The notes under the pieces were generated by a model. It ran no database searches. It was given only the letters and a program-made list of their open reading frames with translations, and had not been told where the DNA came from. Of a DNA stretch of 64,000 bases, positions 31,728-41,402 are shown piece after piece. A program made the translations under genes and the position numbers. Positions within the stretch are counted from its first letter, which is position 1; every line of letters begins with the position of its first letter. This DNA comes from Ruegeria sediminis (GTDB lineage: Bacteria; Pseudomonadota; Alphaproteobacteria; Rhodobacterales; Rhodobacteraceae). The stretch covers positions 124,001 to 188,000 of the forward strand of contig NZ_VCPD01000002.1 of assembly GCF_005938215.1 (NCBI RefSeq), read 5' to 3'.

Positions 31728-32369
31728 ATGGCTGATCGCCGAGGTCTTCTGATCATTCTTTCCTCGCCTTCGGGTGCGGGAAAATCCACTCTGGCGCGAC
31801 GTTTGATGGCATGGGACGACGAGCTGAGCTTTTCGGTCTCGGCCACGACCCGCGCGCCCCGGTCGGGTGAAGTGGATGGCCGCGAGTATTTCTTTCTGAG
31901 CGAAGACCAGTTCAAGCAAAAGGTAGCCAACGGCGAAATGCTTGAGCACGCCCATGTCTTCGGCAACTTTTACGGCTCGCCCGCAGGGCCGGTGAAGGAC
32001 ACCATCGAAAGCGGCCGCGACGTTCTGTTCGACGTGGACTGGCAGGGTGAAATCCAGATCCGCAATTCGGATCTTGGCAAACACGCCTTGTCGATCTTCA
32101 TTCTGCCGCCTTCGATCCGCGAATTGCGCCGCCGGTTGGAAAACCGCGCCCAGGACAGCGACGACGTCATTTCAAGGCGGATGCTGAAAAGCTGGGATGA
32201 GATCAGCCATTGGGGCTATTACGACTATGTCCTTATCAACGACGATCTGGACGAAACAGAAGAGAAACTGAAGACCATCGTGAGTGCCGAGCGGATGCGG
32301 AGAATCCAGCAGCCGGCCCTGCAGGCGCATGTCCGCAAGTTGCAAACCGAATTCGAGGAATTGTCATGA
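31728..32369 (+). CDS. gmk: Guanylate kinase
   Basis: A 213-residue enzyme converting GMP to GDP with ATP. P-loop [19 protein letters not shown]-binding [20 protein letters not shown], and the lid region [13 protein letters not shown] are all present. Length and order (yicC-gmk) are typical. The stop overlaps the next ATG by 4 bases (ATGA). Confidence 0.96.
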   Translation: MADRRGLLIILSSPSGAGKSTLARRLMAWDDELSFSVSATTRAPRSGEVDGREYFFLSEDQFKQKVANGEMLEHAHVFGNFYGSPAGPVKDTIESGRDVLFDVDWQGEIQIRNSDLGKHALSIFILPPSIRELRRRLENRAQDSDDVISRRMLKSWDEISHWGYYDYVLINDDLDETEEKLKTIVSAERMRRIQQPALQAHVRKLQTEFEELS

Positions 32370-32887
32370 CCATCTACGCCTTGGGTCCCCATGAACCGCA
32401 ACTTCACGCAGACACCTGGGTCGCGCCCGATGCCAACCTGATCGGCAAGGTCATCATGGAAGAAGGCGCGTCCGTATGGTTCGGCGCCATCATCCGCGCC
32501 GATCACGAAGAAATAAGGATCGGTGCGGGCAGCAATATACAGGAAAACTGCGTCATGCATATTGATGCAGGCTATCCGCTGACCGTCGGACGGAACTGCA
32601 CGATCGGGCACAAGGTGATGCTGCACGGCTGCACCATCGGCGACAACACCCTCATCGGCATGGGCGCGATCGTTCTGAACGGGGCAAAGATCGGCAGGAA
32701 CTGCCTGATCGGCGCCGGCGCACTGATTACCGAGAACAAGGAGATCCCGGACAACTCCCTGGTGATGGGTTCGCCGGGCAAGGTCGTGCGTCTTCTGGAT
32801 GATGCCGCAGTGGAAAGGATCAAGTTCAGCGCGCAACATTATCAAGAGAACATGCGCAAGTACCGCGATACCCTGTCCGAATTGTGA
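32366..32887 (+). CDS. Gamma-carbonic anhydrase family protein (YrdA/PaaY-like)
   Basis: A 173-residue left-handed beta-helix protein with hexapeptide repeats. Metal ligands fit the pattern [25 protein letters not shown] (three His). Some members are zinc carbonic anhydrases, others thioesterases or of unknown activity. The ATG overlaps the gmk stop, an operon with gmk. Confidence 0.9.
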   Translation: MTIYALGPHEPQLHADTWVAPDANLIGKVIMEEGASVWFGAIIRADHEEIRIGAGSNIQENCVMHIDAGYPLTVGRNCTIGHKVMLHGCTIGDNTLIGMGAIVLNGAKIGRNCLIGAGALITENKEIPDNSLVMGSPGKVVRLLDDAAVERIKFSAQHYQENMRKYRDTLSEL

Positions 32888-32974
32888 CGGATGGCCAGGG
32901 GCCTGTCAGGCGCACAAGCTTCACACTTCCAGCAGGGTCGGCAGGAAACACATTGGTAATTTCGAGACCAGCAA

Positions 32975-34036
32975 ATGCCCGAAACGCCGTTGACCGCAGG
33001 TGATGTTTCCAACCTTATCGCCGCCCTGCCGCTTCCGGCGGTCCTGATCGACCGGTCCGAACGGATCATTGCGGCAAATGACGAGGCCAGGTCGCTGCTG
33101 GGCCAGAACATGCTCGAGCGCCATTTCGCGACCGTTCTGCGGCAACCGCAGGTCATCGAAGCCATCGAGCAGAGCTTGCACAAGAAGGGTGCGGAAAAGA
33201 CCCGCCACCTCTCCAATGACGGCGCTCAGAACACGACATTCGAGGTTCAATGCCGCTACGTCGGAAACAACGGTGACGGTCAGGAAGGGGCGGTTCTGGT
33301 GAGTTTCATGGATGTGACGCACCTGGAACAGGCCGGACAGATGCGGCGGGATTTCGTCGCCAACGTCAGCCACGAATTGCGAACGCCGCTCACCGCGCTG
33401 ATGGGTTTCATCGAGACCCTCCGTGGCCCGGCGCGCGAGGATGCCGCCGCCCGCGAGCGATTCCTTCAGATCATGGCGGACGAGGCGGACCGGATGAACC
33501 GTCTGGTCGGAGATTTGCTGTCGCTGAATCGTGTGGAGAACGAGGAACGGATCCGTCCCAAGGAACAGATCGACCTGACCGGGCAACTGCATTCGACGCT
33601 GAATTCACTGCGGCCTCTGGCTGATGACGCCGGTGTGGAACTGACACTGGACGCACAGGACGAGCCGGTTTTGGTCACCGGCGATACCGACCAACTGCGC
33701 CAGGTTTTTACCAATCTGGTAGAGAATGCGATCAAGTACGGCGGCAGCGGCGGATTGGTGAAAGTCGTGCTGACCCTGTTTGATCGTGACCCCGCGGTGC
33801 GGGAGCCGTCGGCAAGGGTTCAGATCATCGACAACGGGCCTGGCATCGACGCCGTTCACCTGCCGCGCCTGACCGAGCGTTTCTACCGCGCCGACAACCA
33901 CCGCTCGCGCCAGTTGGGCGGTACCGGGCTGGGTCTGGCAATCGTCAAGCACATCGTCAACCGGCACCGGGGCCGGCTGCGGGTGGAAAGCGAATTGGGC
34001 AAGGGCGCCTGTTTCACCGTCATCCTTCCCCGCTGA
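32975..34036 (+). CDS. phoR: Phosphate regulon sensor histidine kinase PhoR (no membrane segment)
   Basis: A 353-residue kinase. Residues about 14-115 are a PAS domain (NLIAALPLPAVLIDRSERII). The dimerisation/phosphoacceptor motif is FVANVSHELRTPLTALMGF (His133). The HATPase_c domain shows QVFTNLVENAIKYG, IIDNGPGID and RQLGGTGLGLAIVKHIVNRH. Unlike E. coli PhoR there is no N-terminal transmembrane helix, and no in-frame upstream start exists to supply one. The gene lies directly upstream of pstSCAB-phoU-phoB, so the assignment as PhoR is strong. It probably senses PstSCAB status through PhoU. Confidence 0.92.
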   Translation: MPETPLTAGDVSNLIAALPLPAVLIDRSERIIAANDEARSLLGQNMLERHFATVLRQPQVIEAIEQSLHKKGAEKTRHLSNDGAQNTTFEVQCRYVGNNGDGQEGAVLVSFMDVTHLEQAGQMRRDFVANVSHELRTPLTALMGFIETLRGPAREDAAARERFLQIMADEADRMNRLVGDLLSLNRVENEERIRPKEQIDLTGQLHSTLNSLRPLADDAGVELTLDAQDEPVLVTGDTDQLRQVFTNLVENAIKYGGSGGLVKVVLTLFDRDPAVREPSARVQIIDNGPGIDAVHLPRLTERFYRADNHRSRQLGGTGLGLAIVKHIVNRHRGRLRVESELGKGACFTVILPR

Positions 34037-34112
34037 AGGCCTTTCGGCTGCGCATTTGGCATTACCGATTTGCATAGTAGCTATGCGTCAGGATTCCGCA
34101 GTTTTTCGATCG

Positions 34113-34141
34113 TTGTCATGAAGTTGTTACACGGGTGTCAC
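34113..34141 (+). promoter_or_regulatory. Pho box upstream of pstS (PhoB binding site)
   Basis: Three heptamers repeat every 11 bp: TTGTCAT (34113-34119), TTGTTAC (34124-34130) and GTGTCAC (34135-34141). They match the Pho-box half-site CTGTCAT with 4-base spacers. The position, 83 bp before the pstS start, fits PhoB-activated transcription under phosphate limitation. Confidence 0.85.
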
Positions 34142-34223
34142 AAAAGACTTACGCACCGAACTTAGGAGTGCGGCCAAGATCATCATGGGGTGATCGCTAA
34201 ACGTCCTTATCAGGGAGACTGAA

Positions 34224-35264
34224 ATGTCCTTCGTGAAACTGTCGGTTCCGGCAATCGCCATCGCAGCCGCATCGGCAACCGCTGCCGCCGCTCGTGACAA
34301 TGTCCAGGTTGCCGGTTCTTCGACCGTGCTGCCCTATGCTTCGATCGTGGCGGAAGCCTTTGGCGAAAACTTCGATTTCCCGACCCCTGTCGTTGAATCA
34401 GGCGGCTCGTCCGCTGGTCTCAAGCGTTTCTGCGAAGGCGTCGGTGAAAACACCATCGACATCGCCAACTCGTCGCGACAGATCAAGGACTCGGAAATCG
34501 AGGCCTGCGCCGAAAACGGCGTCACTGACATCATCGAAGTCCGTGTTGGCTACGACGGCATCGTCTTCGCCTCGGACATCAACGGAAACGCGTACGAATT
34601 CACCCCGAGCGACTGGTTCCTGGCTCTGTCAGACAAGGTTCTGGTTGATGGTCAACTGGTCGACAACCCGAACAATACCTGGGCCGACGTGAACCCCGAT
34701 TTCCCCGCCATCGACATTCAGGCGTTCGTTCCTGGTACCAAGCACGGCACACGTGAAGTGTTCGAGGACAAGGTTATCCTGGCCGGTTGCGAGGAGACAG
34801 GCGCCTTCGAGGCCTTCAAGGCGGTGAACGGCGACGACAAGAAAGCGGCCGAGAAGGCCTGTATTTCCCTGCGCACGGACGGAAAGTCAGTCGATATCGA
34901 TGGCGACTACACCGAGACTTTGGCCCGCATCGAATCGAACAAGGACGGCATCGGCGTCTTTGGTCTGGCCTTCTACGAAAACAACACCGACAAGCTGCAA
35001 GTTGCTACCATGTCGGGTGTCGTCCCTTCGACCGAAACGATCGCGTCTGGCGAATATCCTGTGTCGCGTCCGCTTTTCTTCTACGTGAAGAAGGCGCATA
35101 TCGGCGTGATCCCCGGCCTGAAAGAGTATGCCGAGTTTTTCGTCGCTGACGAAGTTGCCGGCCCCGACGGACCGCTGGCCGAATACGGCCTGGTTGCCGA
35201 TCCTGAACTGAGTGAGACGCAGCAGGTAGTTGCCGACGAAGCCACCATGGACAGCAACTCCTGA
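34224..35264 (+). CDS. pstS: Phosphate ABC transporter substrate-binding protein PstS
   Basis: A 346-residue periplasmic phosphate-binding protein. Signal peptide MSFVKLSVPAIAIAAASATA (processed near AAA). Phosphate-site motifs are VQVAGSSTVLPYASI, VVESGGSSAGLKRFCEGVGE, NTIDIANSSRQIKD and FVPGTKHGTREVF. It delivers phosphate to PstCA. AGGGAGACTGAAATG gives the ribosome site. A strong hairpin lies between it and pstC. Confidence 0.95.
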   Translation: MSFVKLSVPAIAIAAASATAAAARDNVQVAGSSTVLPYASIVAEAFGENFDFPTPVVESGGSSAGLKRFCEGVGENTIDIANSSRQIKDSEIEACAENGVTDIIEVRVGYDGIVFASDINGNAYEFTPSDWFLALSDKVLVDGQLVDNPNNTWADVNPDFPAIDIQAFVPGTKHGTREVFEDKVILAGCEETGAFEAFKAVNGDDKKAAEKACISLRTDGKSVDIDGDYTETLARIESNKDGIGVFGLAFYENNTDKLQVATMSGVVPSTETIASGEYPVSRPLFFYVKKAHIGVIPGLKEYAEFFVADEVAGPDGPLAEYGLVADPELSETQQVVADEATMDSNS

Positions 35265-35288
35265 TAATCCCGTACTGATCGAAAAACG

Positions 35289-35313
35289 GCCGGGGCGGGA
35301 GTACCGCCCCGGC
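35289..35313 (+). promoter_or_regulatory. Strong hairpin between pstS and pstC (attenuator or mRNA stabiliser)
   Basis: GCCGGGGCGG (35289-35298) pairs perfectly over 10 bp with CCGCCCCGGC (35304-35313); loop GAGTA. No T-run follows, so it is not a full terminator. Such a stem can protect the pstS message or reduce read-through, giving more PstS than permease. Confidence 0.6.
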
Positions 35314-35344
35314 ATCGCTGCTCAAAGAACGGACGCATGTTCTA

Positions 35345-36817
35345 ATGCCCACTTATTGGTTGGTTCTGTCGCTGCTGGTCCTTGCCGCCGTCGGATATGT
35401 CCTGGGGCGCAATCGCGCCTTGCAAACGGCCGGTGGCGACACCAGGGCGTTGCACTCGCTGCCGAATTACTACGGGCTGAATGTTGCCCTGACCTCTCTG
35501 GTTCCCGCACTGGGAGTTCTGATCGTCTGGATGCTGGTGCAGCCGGTGTTCGTTGACAGCCGGGTTTCAACGTTGATCCCGGATTCTGCCGTCCCTGAAG
35601 ACGCAACGCTCGATCTCGTCATGTCCGACGTGCGCCGCGTTGCGGATGGCTTGGACGAAGCTGTCGAACAAGGTGCGCTGACGCCTTCCGAGGCCCGGCA
35701 ACTCGATGCCGAAGCCACCGACATTCGCGCCCGCCTTGGCGAGGTCGGAGTCGCCCTCGGCTCCGACGTGCGTCCCGAAGTGCTTCGTGCGGCTCAGCGC
35801 TATCGTCAGCTGACCTCGGTCGGCAAGACTGCGATGTCCATCGTAGTTGCCGTTTTGGCTTTGGGCGGGTTGGCTTGGTCCTATTCTCAGACACACAAGG
35901 ATTTTCGAGCACGCAATGTCGTCGAAAAGGGGGTGTTGGCACTGCTTGTCGTCGCCGCCTCGCTGGCGATCCTGACTACGATCGGCATCGTGTTCTCGAT
36001 GTTCTTCGAGACAATAAATTTCTTCGGATTGCACAGCTGGAAGGACTTCTTTTTTGGAAGCACCTGGGCACCCAACTTTCGCGGGGACTCGGAACTGTCG
36101 ATCCTGCCGCTACTCTGGGGAACGCTATATATCTCCTTCGTCGCGTTGCTGGTATCGGTGCCGATCGGCCTTTTCGCAGCAATTTACCTTTCGGAATATG
36201 CAAACGGGGCTACGCGCAGCTTCGCCAAACCGTTGCTCGAGATCCTCGCCGGCATCCCGACGATCGTCTACGGGCTTTTCGCTCTGCTGACCGTGGGACC
36301 GATGCTGGCGGATGTTTTTGCCAAGGGCGGCCTTCTGGGCGTGGAGTGGATGACAGGTGCGACCTCGGTAGTGACCGCGGGCGTGGTCATGGGGATCATG
36401 CTGATCCCCTTCGTGTCGTCGTTGTCGGACGACATCATCAACGCGGTGCCGCAATCCATGCGCGACGGGTCGCTGGGATTGGGGGCAACCCAGTCGGAAA
36501 CAGTGCGGCAGGTGGTTCTGCCGGCAGCTCTTCCTGGCATCGTCGGGGCGATCCTGCTGGCCGCCTCGCGCGCCATCGGTGAGACTATGATCGTCGTGAT
36601 GGGCGCAGGCGCGATCGCGAAATTTTCGCTCAACCCGCTCGAGTCGATGACCACCATCACCACACGCATAGTCAGCCAGTTGACGGGCGACACCGACTTT
36701 GCCAGCCCCGAGACGCTTGTGGCCTTTGCCCTGGGCTTGACTTTGTTTGTCCTGACCCTCGGCTTGAACGTCCTGGCGCTCTACATCGTGCGCAAGTACC
36801 GGGAGCAGTACGAATGA
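35345..36817 (+). CDS. pstC: Phosphate ABC transporter permease PstC (long alphaproteobacterial type)
   Basis: A 490-residue inner-membrane permease, much longer than the E. coli protein (about 320). The first 200 residues hold extra hydrophobic segments (YWLVLSLLVLAAVGYVLGRN; SIVVAVLALGGLAWSYSQT) and an acidic helical loop. The permease core follows: LSILPLLWGTLYISFVALLV, LLEILAGIPTIVYGLFAL and the EAA loop SMRDGSLGLGATQSETVRQV. It pairs with PstA, whose start overlaps by 4 bases. Confidence 0.94.
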   Translation: MPTYWLVLSLLVLAAVGYVLGRNRALQTAGGDTRALHSLPNYYGLNVALTSLVPALGVLIVWMLVQPVFVDSRVSTLIPDSAVPEDATLDLVMSDVRRVADGLDEAVEQGALTPSEARQLDAEATDIRARLGEVGVALGSDVRPEVLRAAQRYRQLTSVGKTAMSIVVAVLALGGLAWSYSQTHKDFRARNVVEKGVLALLVVAASLAILTTIGIVFSMFFETINFFGLHSWKDFFFGSTWAPNFRGDSELSILPLLWGTLYISFVALLVSVPIGLFAAIYLSEYANGATRSFAKPLLEILAGIPTIVYGLFALLTVGPMLADVFAKGGLLGVEWMTGATSVVTAGVVMGIMLIPFVSSLSDDIINAVPQSMRDGSLGLGATQSETVRQVVLPAALPGIVGAILLAASRAIGETMIVVMGAGAIAKFSLNPLESMTTITTRIVSQLTGDTDFASPETLVAFALGLTLFVLTLGLNVLALYIVRKYREQYE

Positions 36818-38166
36818 CCGACATAAGCCACCAGTCCGCGCCCCAAAGCAGGCATGCGGGATCTCTTCTGCAAAAGGACTCCCGGACCGTGCGGCGCAAC
36901 CGTGCCGAGGCGCGCTTCAAGATCTACGGCATCTTCGCGATCGCCGTCGGTATGCTGATGCTGGCCGTCCTGGTTTACAACATCGTCACCAGAGGCGTCG
37001 GCGCCTATAGCCAGACCTTCATCACGTTGGATGTCGAACTCTTGGAGAGCAAGCTCGACAAGAACGGCAACCGAAACCTCGAAGAAATCAAGAAGGTCAC
37101 CACTTTCGGCTATGCGCCTCTGATCAAAAACGCCTTTGAGAAGAAAGTTGAAGAGCTTGGCATCAAGACGCCGCTCAAGCCCAAGGACCAGGCCGCCATT
37201 CTGTCCAAGAGCGCCGAGGCGCAATTGCGGGATTTCGTGATCGCAAATCCGGACAAGATCGGAGAAACGATCGAGTTTCGGTTTCTCGCCAACTCACGGG
37301 TGGACGGCTACATGAAGGGACGCGTGACCAGAGAGTCCATCGCGAACGACAAGTCGATTTCGGTCGAGCAACTCGACCTTGTGGATCAACTTCACAAGGC
37401 CGGCGTACTGAATAAGACCTTCAACATTGATTTCATCACCGGTGCGGATGCATCTGATCAGCGGCCCGAGGCCGCCGGAATGGGCGTGTCTATGATCGGC
37501 TCGTTGTTCATGATGTTGGTCGTGCTGGCGCTGGCATTGCCAATTGGCGTCGCCGCCTCGATCTATCTCGAGGAATTTGCGCCGCGGAACTGGCTCACCG
37601 ACATCATCGAGGTGAACATTTCGAACCTGGCCGCAGTGCCGTCCATCGTGTTCGGTATTCTCGGCCTGGCCGTGTTCATCAACTACATGCACCTGCCGAT
37701 GTCCGCTCCGCTGGTCGGCGGCCTGGTGCTGACGCTGATGACATTGCCGACCATCATCATCTCGACCCGCGCCTCGCTGAAGTCGGTGCCGCCGAGCATT
37801 CGTGATGCCGCGCTGGGGGTAGGGGCATCAAAAATGCAGGCGGTGTTCCATCACGTCCTGCCGCTGGCGGCGCCCGGCATACTTACCGGAACGATTATCG
37901 GATTGGCTCAGGCACTGGGCGAAACTGCGCCGCTCCTGCTCATCGGCATGGTCGGTTTCATTGCATCGAACGCGCCCGACAGTATTGCCAGCGGTCTGCT
38001 GTCCCCGAACTCGGCCATGCCTGCGCAAATCTACGAATGGGCGAAACGCGCCGATCCGGCATTCTATGAACGCGCATGGGGAGGCATCATCATACTGCTG
38101 GTCTTCCTCGTGACCATGAATACTGTGGCAGTGATCCTGCGCCGCCGCTTTGAACGCCGCTGGTAA
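36814..38166 (+). CDS. pstA: Phosphate ABC transporter permease PstA (long type, DUF3333-like N-terminus)
   Basis: A 450-residue inner-membrane permease with a roughly 170-residue N-terminal extension (one helix [20 protein letters not shown], then a soluble region), as in other alphaproteobacterial PstA with DUF3333. The permease core shows [36 protein letters not shown] and the EAA loop [20 protein letters not shown]. Overlap with pstC is 4 bases (ATGA). Confidence 0.94.
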   Translation: MTDISHQSAPQSRHAGSLLQKDSRTVRRNRAEARFKIYGIFAIAVGMLMLAVLVYNIVTRGVGAYSQTFITLDVELLESKLDKNGNRNLEEIKKVTTFGYAPLIKNAFEKKVEELGIKTPLKPKDQAAILSKSAEAQLRDFVIANPDKIGETIEFRFLANSRVDGYMKGRVTRESIANDKSISVEQLDLVDQLHKAGVLNKTFNIDFITGADASDQRPEAAGMGVSMIGSLFMMLVVLALALPIGVAASIYLEEFAPRNWLTDIIEVNISNLAAVPSIVFGILGLAVFINYMHLPMSAPLVGGLVLTLMTLPTIIISTRASLKSVPPSIRDAALGVGASKMQAVFHHVLPLAAPGILTGTIIGLAQALGETAPLLLIGMVGFIASNAPDSIASGLLSPNSAMPAQIYEWAKRADPAFYERAWGGIIILLVFLVTMNTVAVILRRRFERRW

Positions 38167-38180
38167 ATGGGGGCAATGAA

Positions 38181-38978
38181 ATGAACGATATGTCTCGACT
38201 GGAGAAAGCCGTGGACACGCGCCAAACCAAGATCGCCGCAAAAAATGTTCAGGTCTATTACGGGGACGCGCACGCCATCAAGGACGTGAGCGTCGAGATC
38301 GAGGACAACACCGTCACCGCCTTCATCGGCCCGTCCGGCTGTGGCAAATCCACGTTCCTGCGATGCCTGAACCGGATGAACGATACTATCGACATCTGCC
38401 GCGTCGAGGGCGACATACTGCTGGACGGCGAAGACATCTATGACAAGCGGGTGGACCCGGTTCAACTGCGCGCCAAGGTGGGCATGGTGTTCCAGAAACC
38501 GAACCCGTTCCCCAAGTCCATCTACGACAACGTGGCCTACGGTCCGCGCATCCACGGTCTGGCCAGGAACAAGGCCGAACTGGATGAGATCGTCGAGAAC
38601 TCGCTGCGCAGGGGAGCGATCTGGGACGAGGTCAAGGACCGCTTGGATGCGCCTGGGACCAGCCTGTCCGGCGGCCAGCAGCAGCGTCTGTGCATCGCGC
38701 GCGCGGTCGCGACGGAGCCCGAGGTGCTGTTGATGGACGAACCCTGCTCGGCGCTGGACCCGATCGCCACTGCTCAGGTCGAAGAGTTGATCGACGACCT
38801 TCGCAAGCGTTACTCGGTGGTCATCGTCACGCACTCGATGCAGCAGGCAGCGCGCGTCAGCCAGAAGACCGCATTCTTCCATCTGGGAAATCTGGTCGAG
38901 TTTGGGGAGACCGGACAGATCTTCACCAACCCGAAAGATCCCCGCACGGAAAGCTATATCACCGGCCGGATCGGTTGA
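38181..38978 (+). CDS. pstB: Phosphate ABC transporter ATP-binding protein PstB
   Basis: A 265-residue ATPase. Walker [21 protein letters not shown], signature [17 protein letters not shown], Walker [14 protein letters not shown], and H-loop [14 protein letters not shown] are all present. It energises PstCA, and PstB with PhoU relays transporter status to PhoR. A GGGGGCAATGAA ribosome site lies before ATG 38181. Confidence 0.97.
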   Translation: MNDMSRLEKAVDTRQTKIAAKNVQVYYGDAHAIKDVSVEIEDNTVTAFIGPSGCGKSTFLRCLNRMNDTIDICRVEGDILLDGEDIYDKRVDPVQLRAKVGMVFQKPNPFPKSIYDNVAYGPRIHGLARNKAELDEIVENSLRRGAIWDEVKDRLDAPGTSLSGGQQQRLCIARAVATEPEVLLMDEPCSALDPIATAQVEELIDDLRKRYSVVIVTHSMQQAARVSQKTAFFHLGNLVEFGETGQIFTNPKDPRTESYITGRIG

Positions 38979-38988
38979 GGACAGGTAC

Positions 38989-39696
38989 ATGACAATGTCG
39001 GAAAAGCACATCACATCGGTTTACGATCGGGATCTGGAAGCAGTACAGGCCCACATCATGAAGATGGGCGGGCTGGTCGAAGCCGCGATCACGAGCGCGG
39101 CGCGGGCCCTTGAAGCACGTGACGAAGAGCTGGCGCAGCAGGTTCGCAAGGGCGATGCCGCTATCGACGCGCTGGAGGAATTGATCAACGAGGAAGCCGC
39201 CAGGCTGATCGCGTTGCGTTCACCTACAGCCGGCGATCTTCGGCTTGTCCTGTCAGTGCTGAAGGTTGCCGCCAATCTTGAACGCATCGGCGACCAGGCT
39301 AAAAACATTGCCAAAAGAACGGCGGTTTTGGTTGACGTTCAGGATGTCAACGGCAGCACTTCGGCCCTGCGGAGAATGGCGCGCGAGGTCGAATTGATGC
39401 TGCACGACGCGCTGGACGCCTATATCCAGCGCGATTCCGAACTTGCCAGCGATGTGATCGACCGCGACAAGGACGTCGACCAGATGTACAACGGTCTGTT
39501 CCGGGAACTGCTGACCTACATGGCCGAGGATCCGCGCAGCATCTCGGCCTGCATGCACTTACATTTCATCGCCAAGAACATCGAGCGCATGGGCGACCAC
39601 GTGACGGGCATAGCCGAACAAGTGATATATCTGGTCACGGGAAAGCGGCCGACCGATGCCCGCCCCAAGGCCGATACCACGTCGCAAATCATCTAG
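38989..39696 (+). CDS. phoU: Phosphate signalling protein PhoU
   Basis: A 235-residue all-helical protein with two PhoU repeats, each with metal-binding motifs: NLERIGDQAKNIAKRT and NIERMGDHVTGIAEQV. It is a negative regulator connecting PstSCAB with PhoR. ATG 38989 was chosen (AGGACAGG upstream); ATG 38995 is possible. The start is 10 bases after pstB. Confidence 0.96.
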   Translation: MTMSEKHITSVYDRDLEAVQAHIMKMGGLVEAAITSAARALEARDEELAQQVRKGDAAIDALEELINEEAARLIALRSPTAGDLRLVLSVLKVAANLERIGDQAKNIAKRTAVLVDVQDVNGSTSALRRMAREVELMLHDALDAYIQRDSELASDVIDRDKDVDQMYNGLFRELLTYMAEDPRSISACMHLHFIAKNIERMGDHVTGIAEQVIYLVTGKRPTDARPKADTTSQII

Positions 39697-39707
39697 GAGG
39701 CGCCCGC

Positions 39708-40397
39708 ATGAGTTCGGATCAGCCTACGGTTCTTGTCGTCGAGGACGAACCAGCGCAGCGCGAGGTTCTGGCCTACAATCTCGAGGCCGAAGGTTTCCGG
39801 GTGTCCAGAGCCGCAAACGGCGACGAGGCGCTGCTGCTGGTGGACGAAGAGTCGCCCGACATCATCGTACTTGACTGGATGATGCCCAACCTCAGCGGCA
39901 TCGAGGTTTGCCGCCGCCTTAAATCCAAGCCCGAGACACGGTCGATCCCGATCATCATGCTGTCGGCGCGGACCGAAGAGGTGGACAAGGTTCGCGGGCT
40001 CGAGACCGGCGCCGACGACTATGTGGTCAAGCCATACTCGGTCGTGGAGTTGATGGCGCGGGTAAGGACACAGTTGCGGCGGGTGCGACCTGCGACCGTA
40101 GGATTGCGCCTGGAATACGAAGACATCGTGCTGGATTCGGAAACCCACAAGGTCAGCCGGGGCGACAAACCGCTCAAGCTGGGACCGACCGAGTTCCGCC
40201 TTTTGAGCACCTTCATGGAAAAACCGGGGCGCGTCTGGAGCAGGGAGCAACTTCTGGACCGGGTCTGGGGACGCGACATCTATGTCGACACGCGGACCGT
40301 GGACGTCCATATCGGCCGCCTGCGCAAGGCTTTGACCGAACATGGCGGCGAAGACCCTGTGCGCACGGTGCGCGGCGCGGGATACGCACTGGGTTAA
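39708..40397 (+). CDS. phoB: Phosphate response regulator PhoB
   Basis: A 229-residue OmpR/PhoB-type response regulator. The receiver has VLVVEDEPAQREV, phosphoacceptor Asp56 in DIIVLDWMMPNLSG, Thr/Ser in LSARTEE and Lys in YVVKPYS. The winged helix has LKLGPTEFRLLSTFMEKPGR and RTVDVHIGRLRKAL. It binds Pho boxes such as the one before pstS. AGGAGGCGCCCGC precedes the ATG. The stop shares the palindrome TTAA with the convergent LysR gene. Confidence 0.96.
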   Translation: MSSDQPTVLVVEDEPAQREVLAYNLEAEGFRVSRAANGDEALLLVDEESPDIIVLDWMMPNLSGIEVCRRLKSKPETRSIPIIMLSARTEEVDKVRGLETGADDYVVKPYSVVELMARVRTQLRRVRPATVGLRLEYEDIVLDSETHKVSRGDKPLKLGPTEFRLLSTFMEKPGRVWSREQLLDRVWGRDIYVDTRTVDVHIGRLRKALTEHGGEDPVRTVRGAGYALG

Positions 40398-41305
40398 CGG
40401 GGCAGGGCGTCTTCGGGCTGCGCCTGCGACGCCAGCCAATGGCGGAACTCGCGCAGAGAAGGGTCGTTCGACTTCGACTTGGGCCAGACGAGGTAATAGG
40501 CGCCGACCGTTTCCACCGCATCCGGATAGGCCGCCATCAGCTTGCCCGTCGCCAGATCCTGCTCGACCAGGTAGTTGGGCAACAACGCCACACCCAACCC
40601 GTGGATCGCGGCCTGGCTGATCGTCGAGAACTGATCGTGGACGGTTCCGGGCAGTGGGTCGGACCGCTCTACGCCCATCTGTTTGAACCAATCCTGCCAG
40701 GCGCGCGGGCGTGTCTGGATATGCAGCAGCGGCAGCCGCAGCAGATCCTTCGGCGATTTCGGCGCCCCGTTCGGCAAAAGCGAAGGCGCACAGACCGGTA
40801 GGACCCGCTCCAGTTTCAGCAGAAGGCGATCCGTTCCGGGCCAGTCCGGCTCACCGAAATGCAGTGCTGCATCAAATGGTTCGGTGGCAAAGCTGAACGG
40901 GCGCAGGCGGGTGGACATGTTGATGGTGATGTCCGGGTGCAGACGAGCGAATTCCGGCAGCCGCGGCATCAGCCAACGCATCCCGAAGGTCGGCAGAATG
41001 GCCAGGTTTAGCGTTCCTCCGACAGGCGCCACATGCAGCCGCAACGAGGCTTGCGCGATGCGATTCAGGGCCTCGCGGATTTCCCGGACATAGTCCTGCG
41101 CGATCGGTGTCAGCGACAATCGTTTGCGATCGCGCTGGATCAATTCGACGCCCAGTTGCGACTCGAGCGACTGCAACTGGCGGCTGACGGCGCTTTGCGT
41201 CAGCGCCAACTCCTCGGCAACGGCAGATGCCGAGCCGAGACGGTCCAACGCTTCGAGGGCACGCAAGGACGAGATCGAGGGAAGATATCGGCGCGGAGTA
41301 TCCAT
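40394..41305 (-). CDS. LysR-family transcriptional regulator (GcvA-like)
   Basis: A 303-residue regulator with an N-terminal winged HTH (SISSLRALEALDRLGSASAV, then AEELALTQSAVSRQLQSLES) and a periplasmic-binding-like effector domain. It resembles GcvA-type LysR proteins (start RRYLPSISSLRALEALDRLG). It lies back to back with glutaryl-CoA dehydrogenase, 97 bp apart, and is therefore the likely regulator of that gene. It converges on phoB with a 4-base overlap and no terminator. Confidence 0.92.
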   Translation of the reverse strand: MDTPRRYLPSISSLRALEALDRLGSASAVAEELALTQSAVSRQLQSLESQLGVELIQRDRKRLSLTPIAQDYVREIREALNRIAQASLRLHVAPVGGTLNLAILPTFGMRWLMPRLPEFARLHPDITINMSTRLRPFSFATEPFDAALHFGEPDWPGTDRLLLKLERVLPVCAPSLLPNGAPKSPKDLLRLPLLHIQTRPRAWQDWFKQMGVERSDPLPGTVHDQFSTISQAAIHGLGVALLPNYLVEQDLATGKLMAAYPDAVETVGAYYLVWPKSKSNDPSLREFRHWLASQAQPEDALPR

Positions 41306-41402
41306 ATATGCGTTCTACTCATGAAACCTTGCGAAAGTCTCGCTGTTTTTTGCGTTTCTTGCGGGGTAGGGTGCCTCAAAGTCTGAATCGAGGAGATGCG
41401 CC

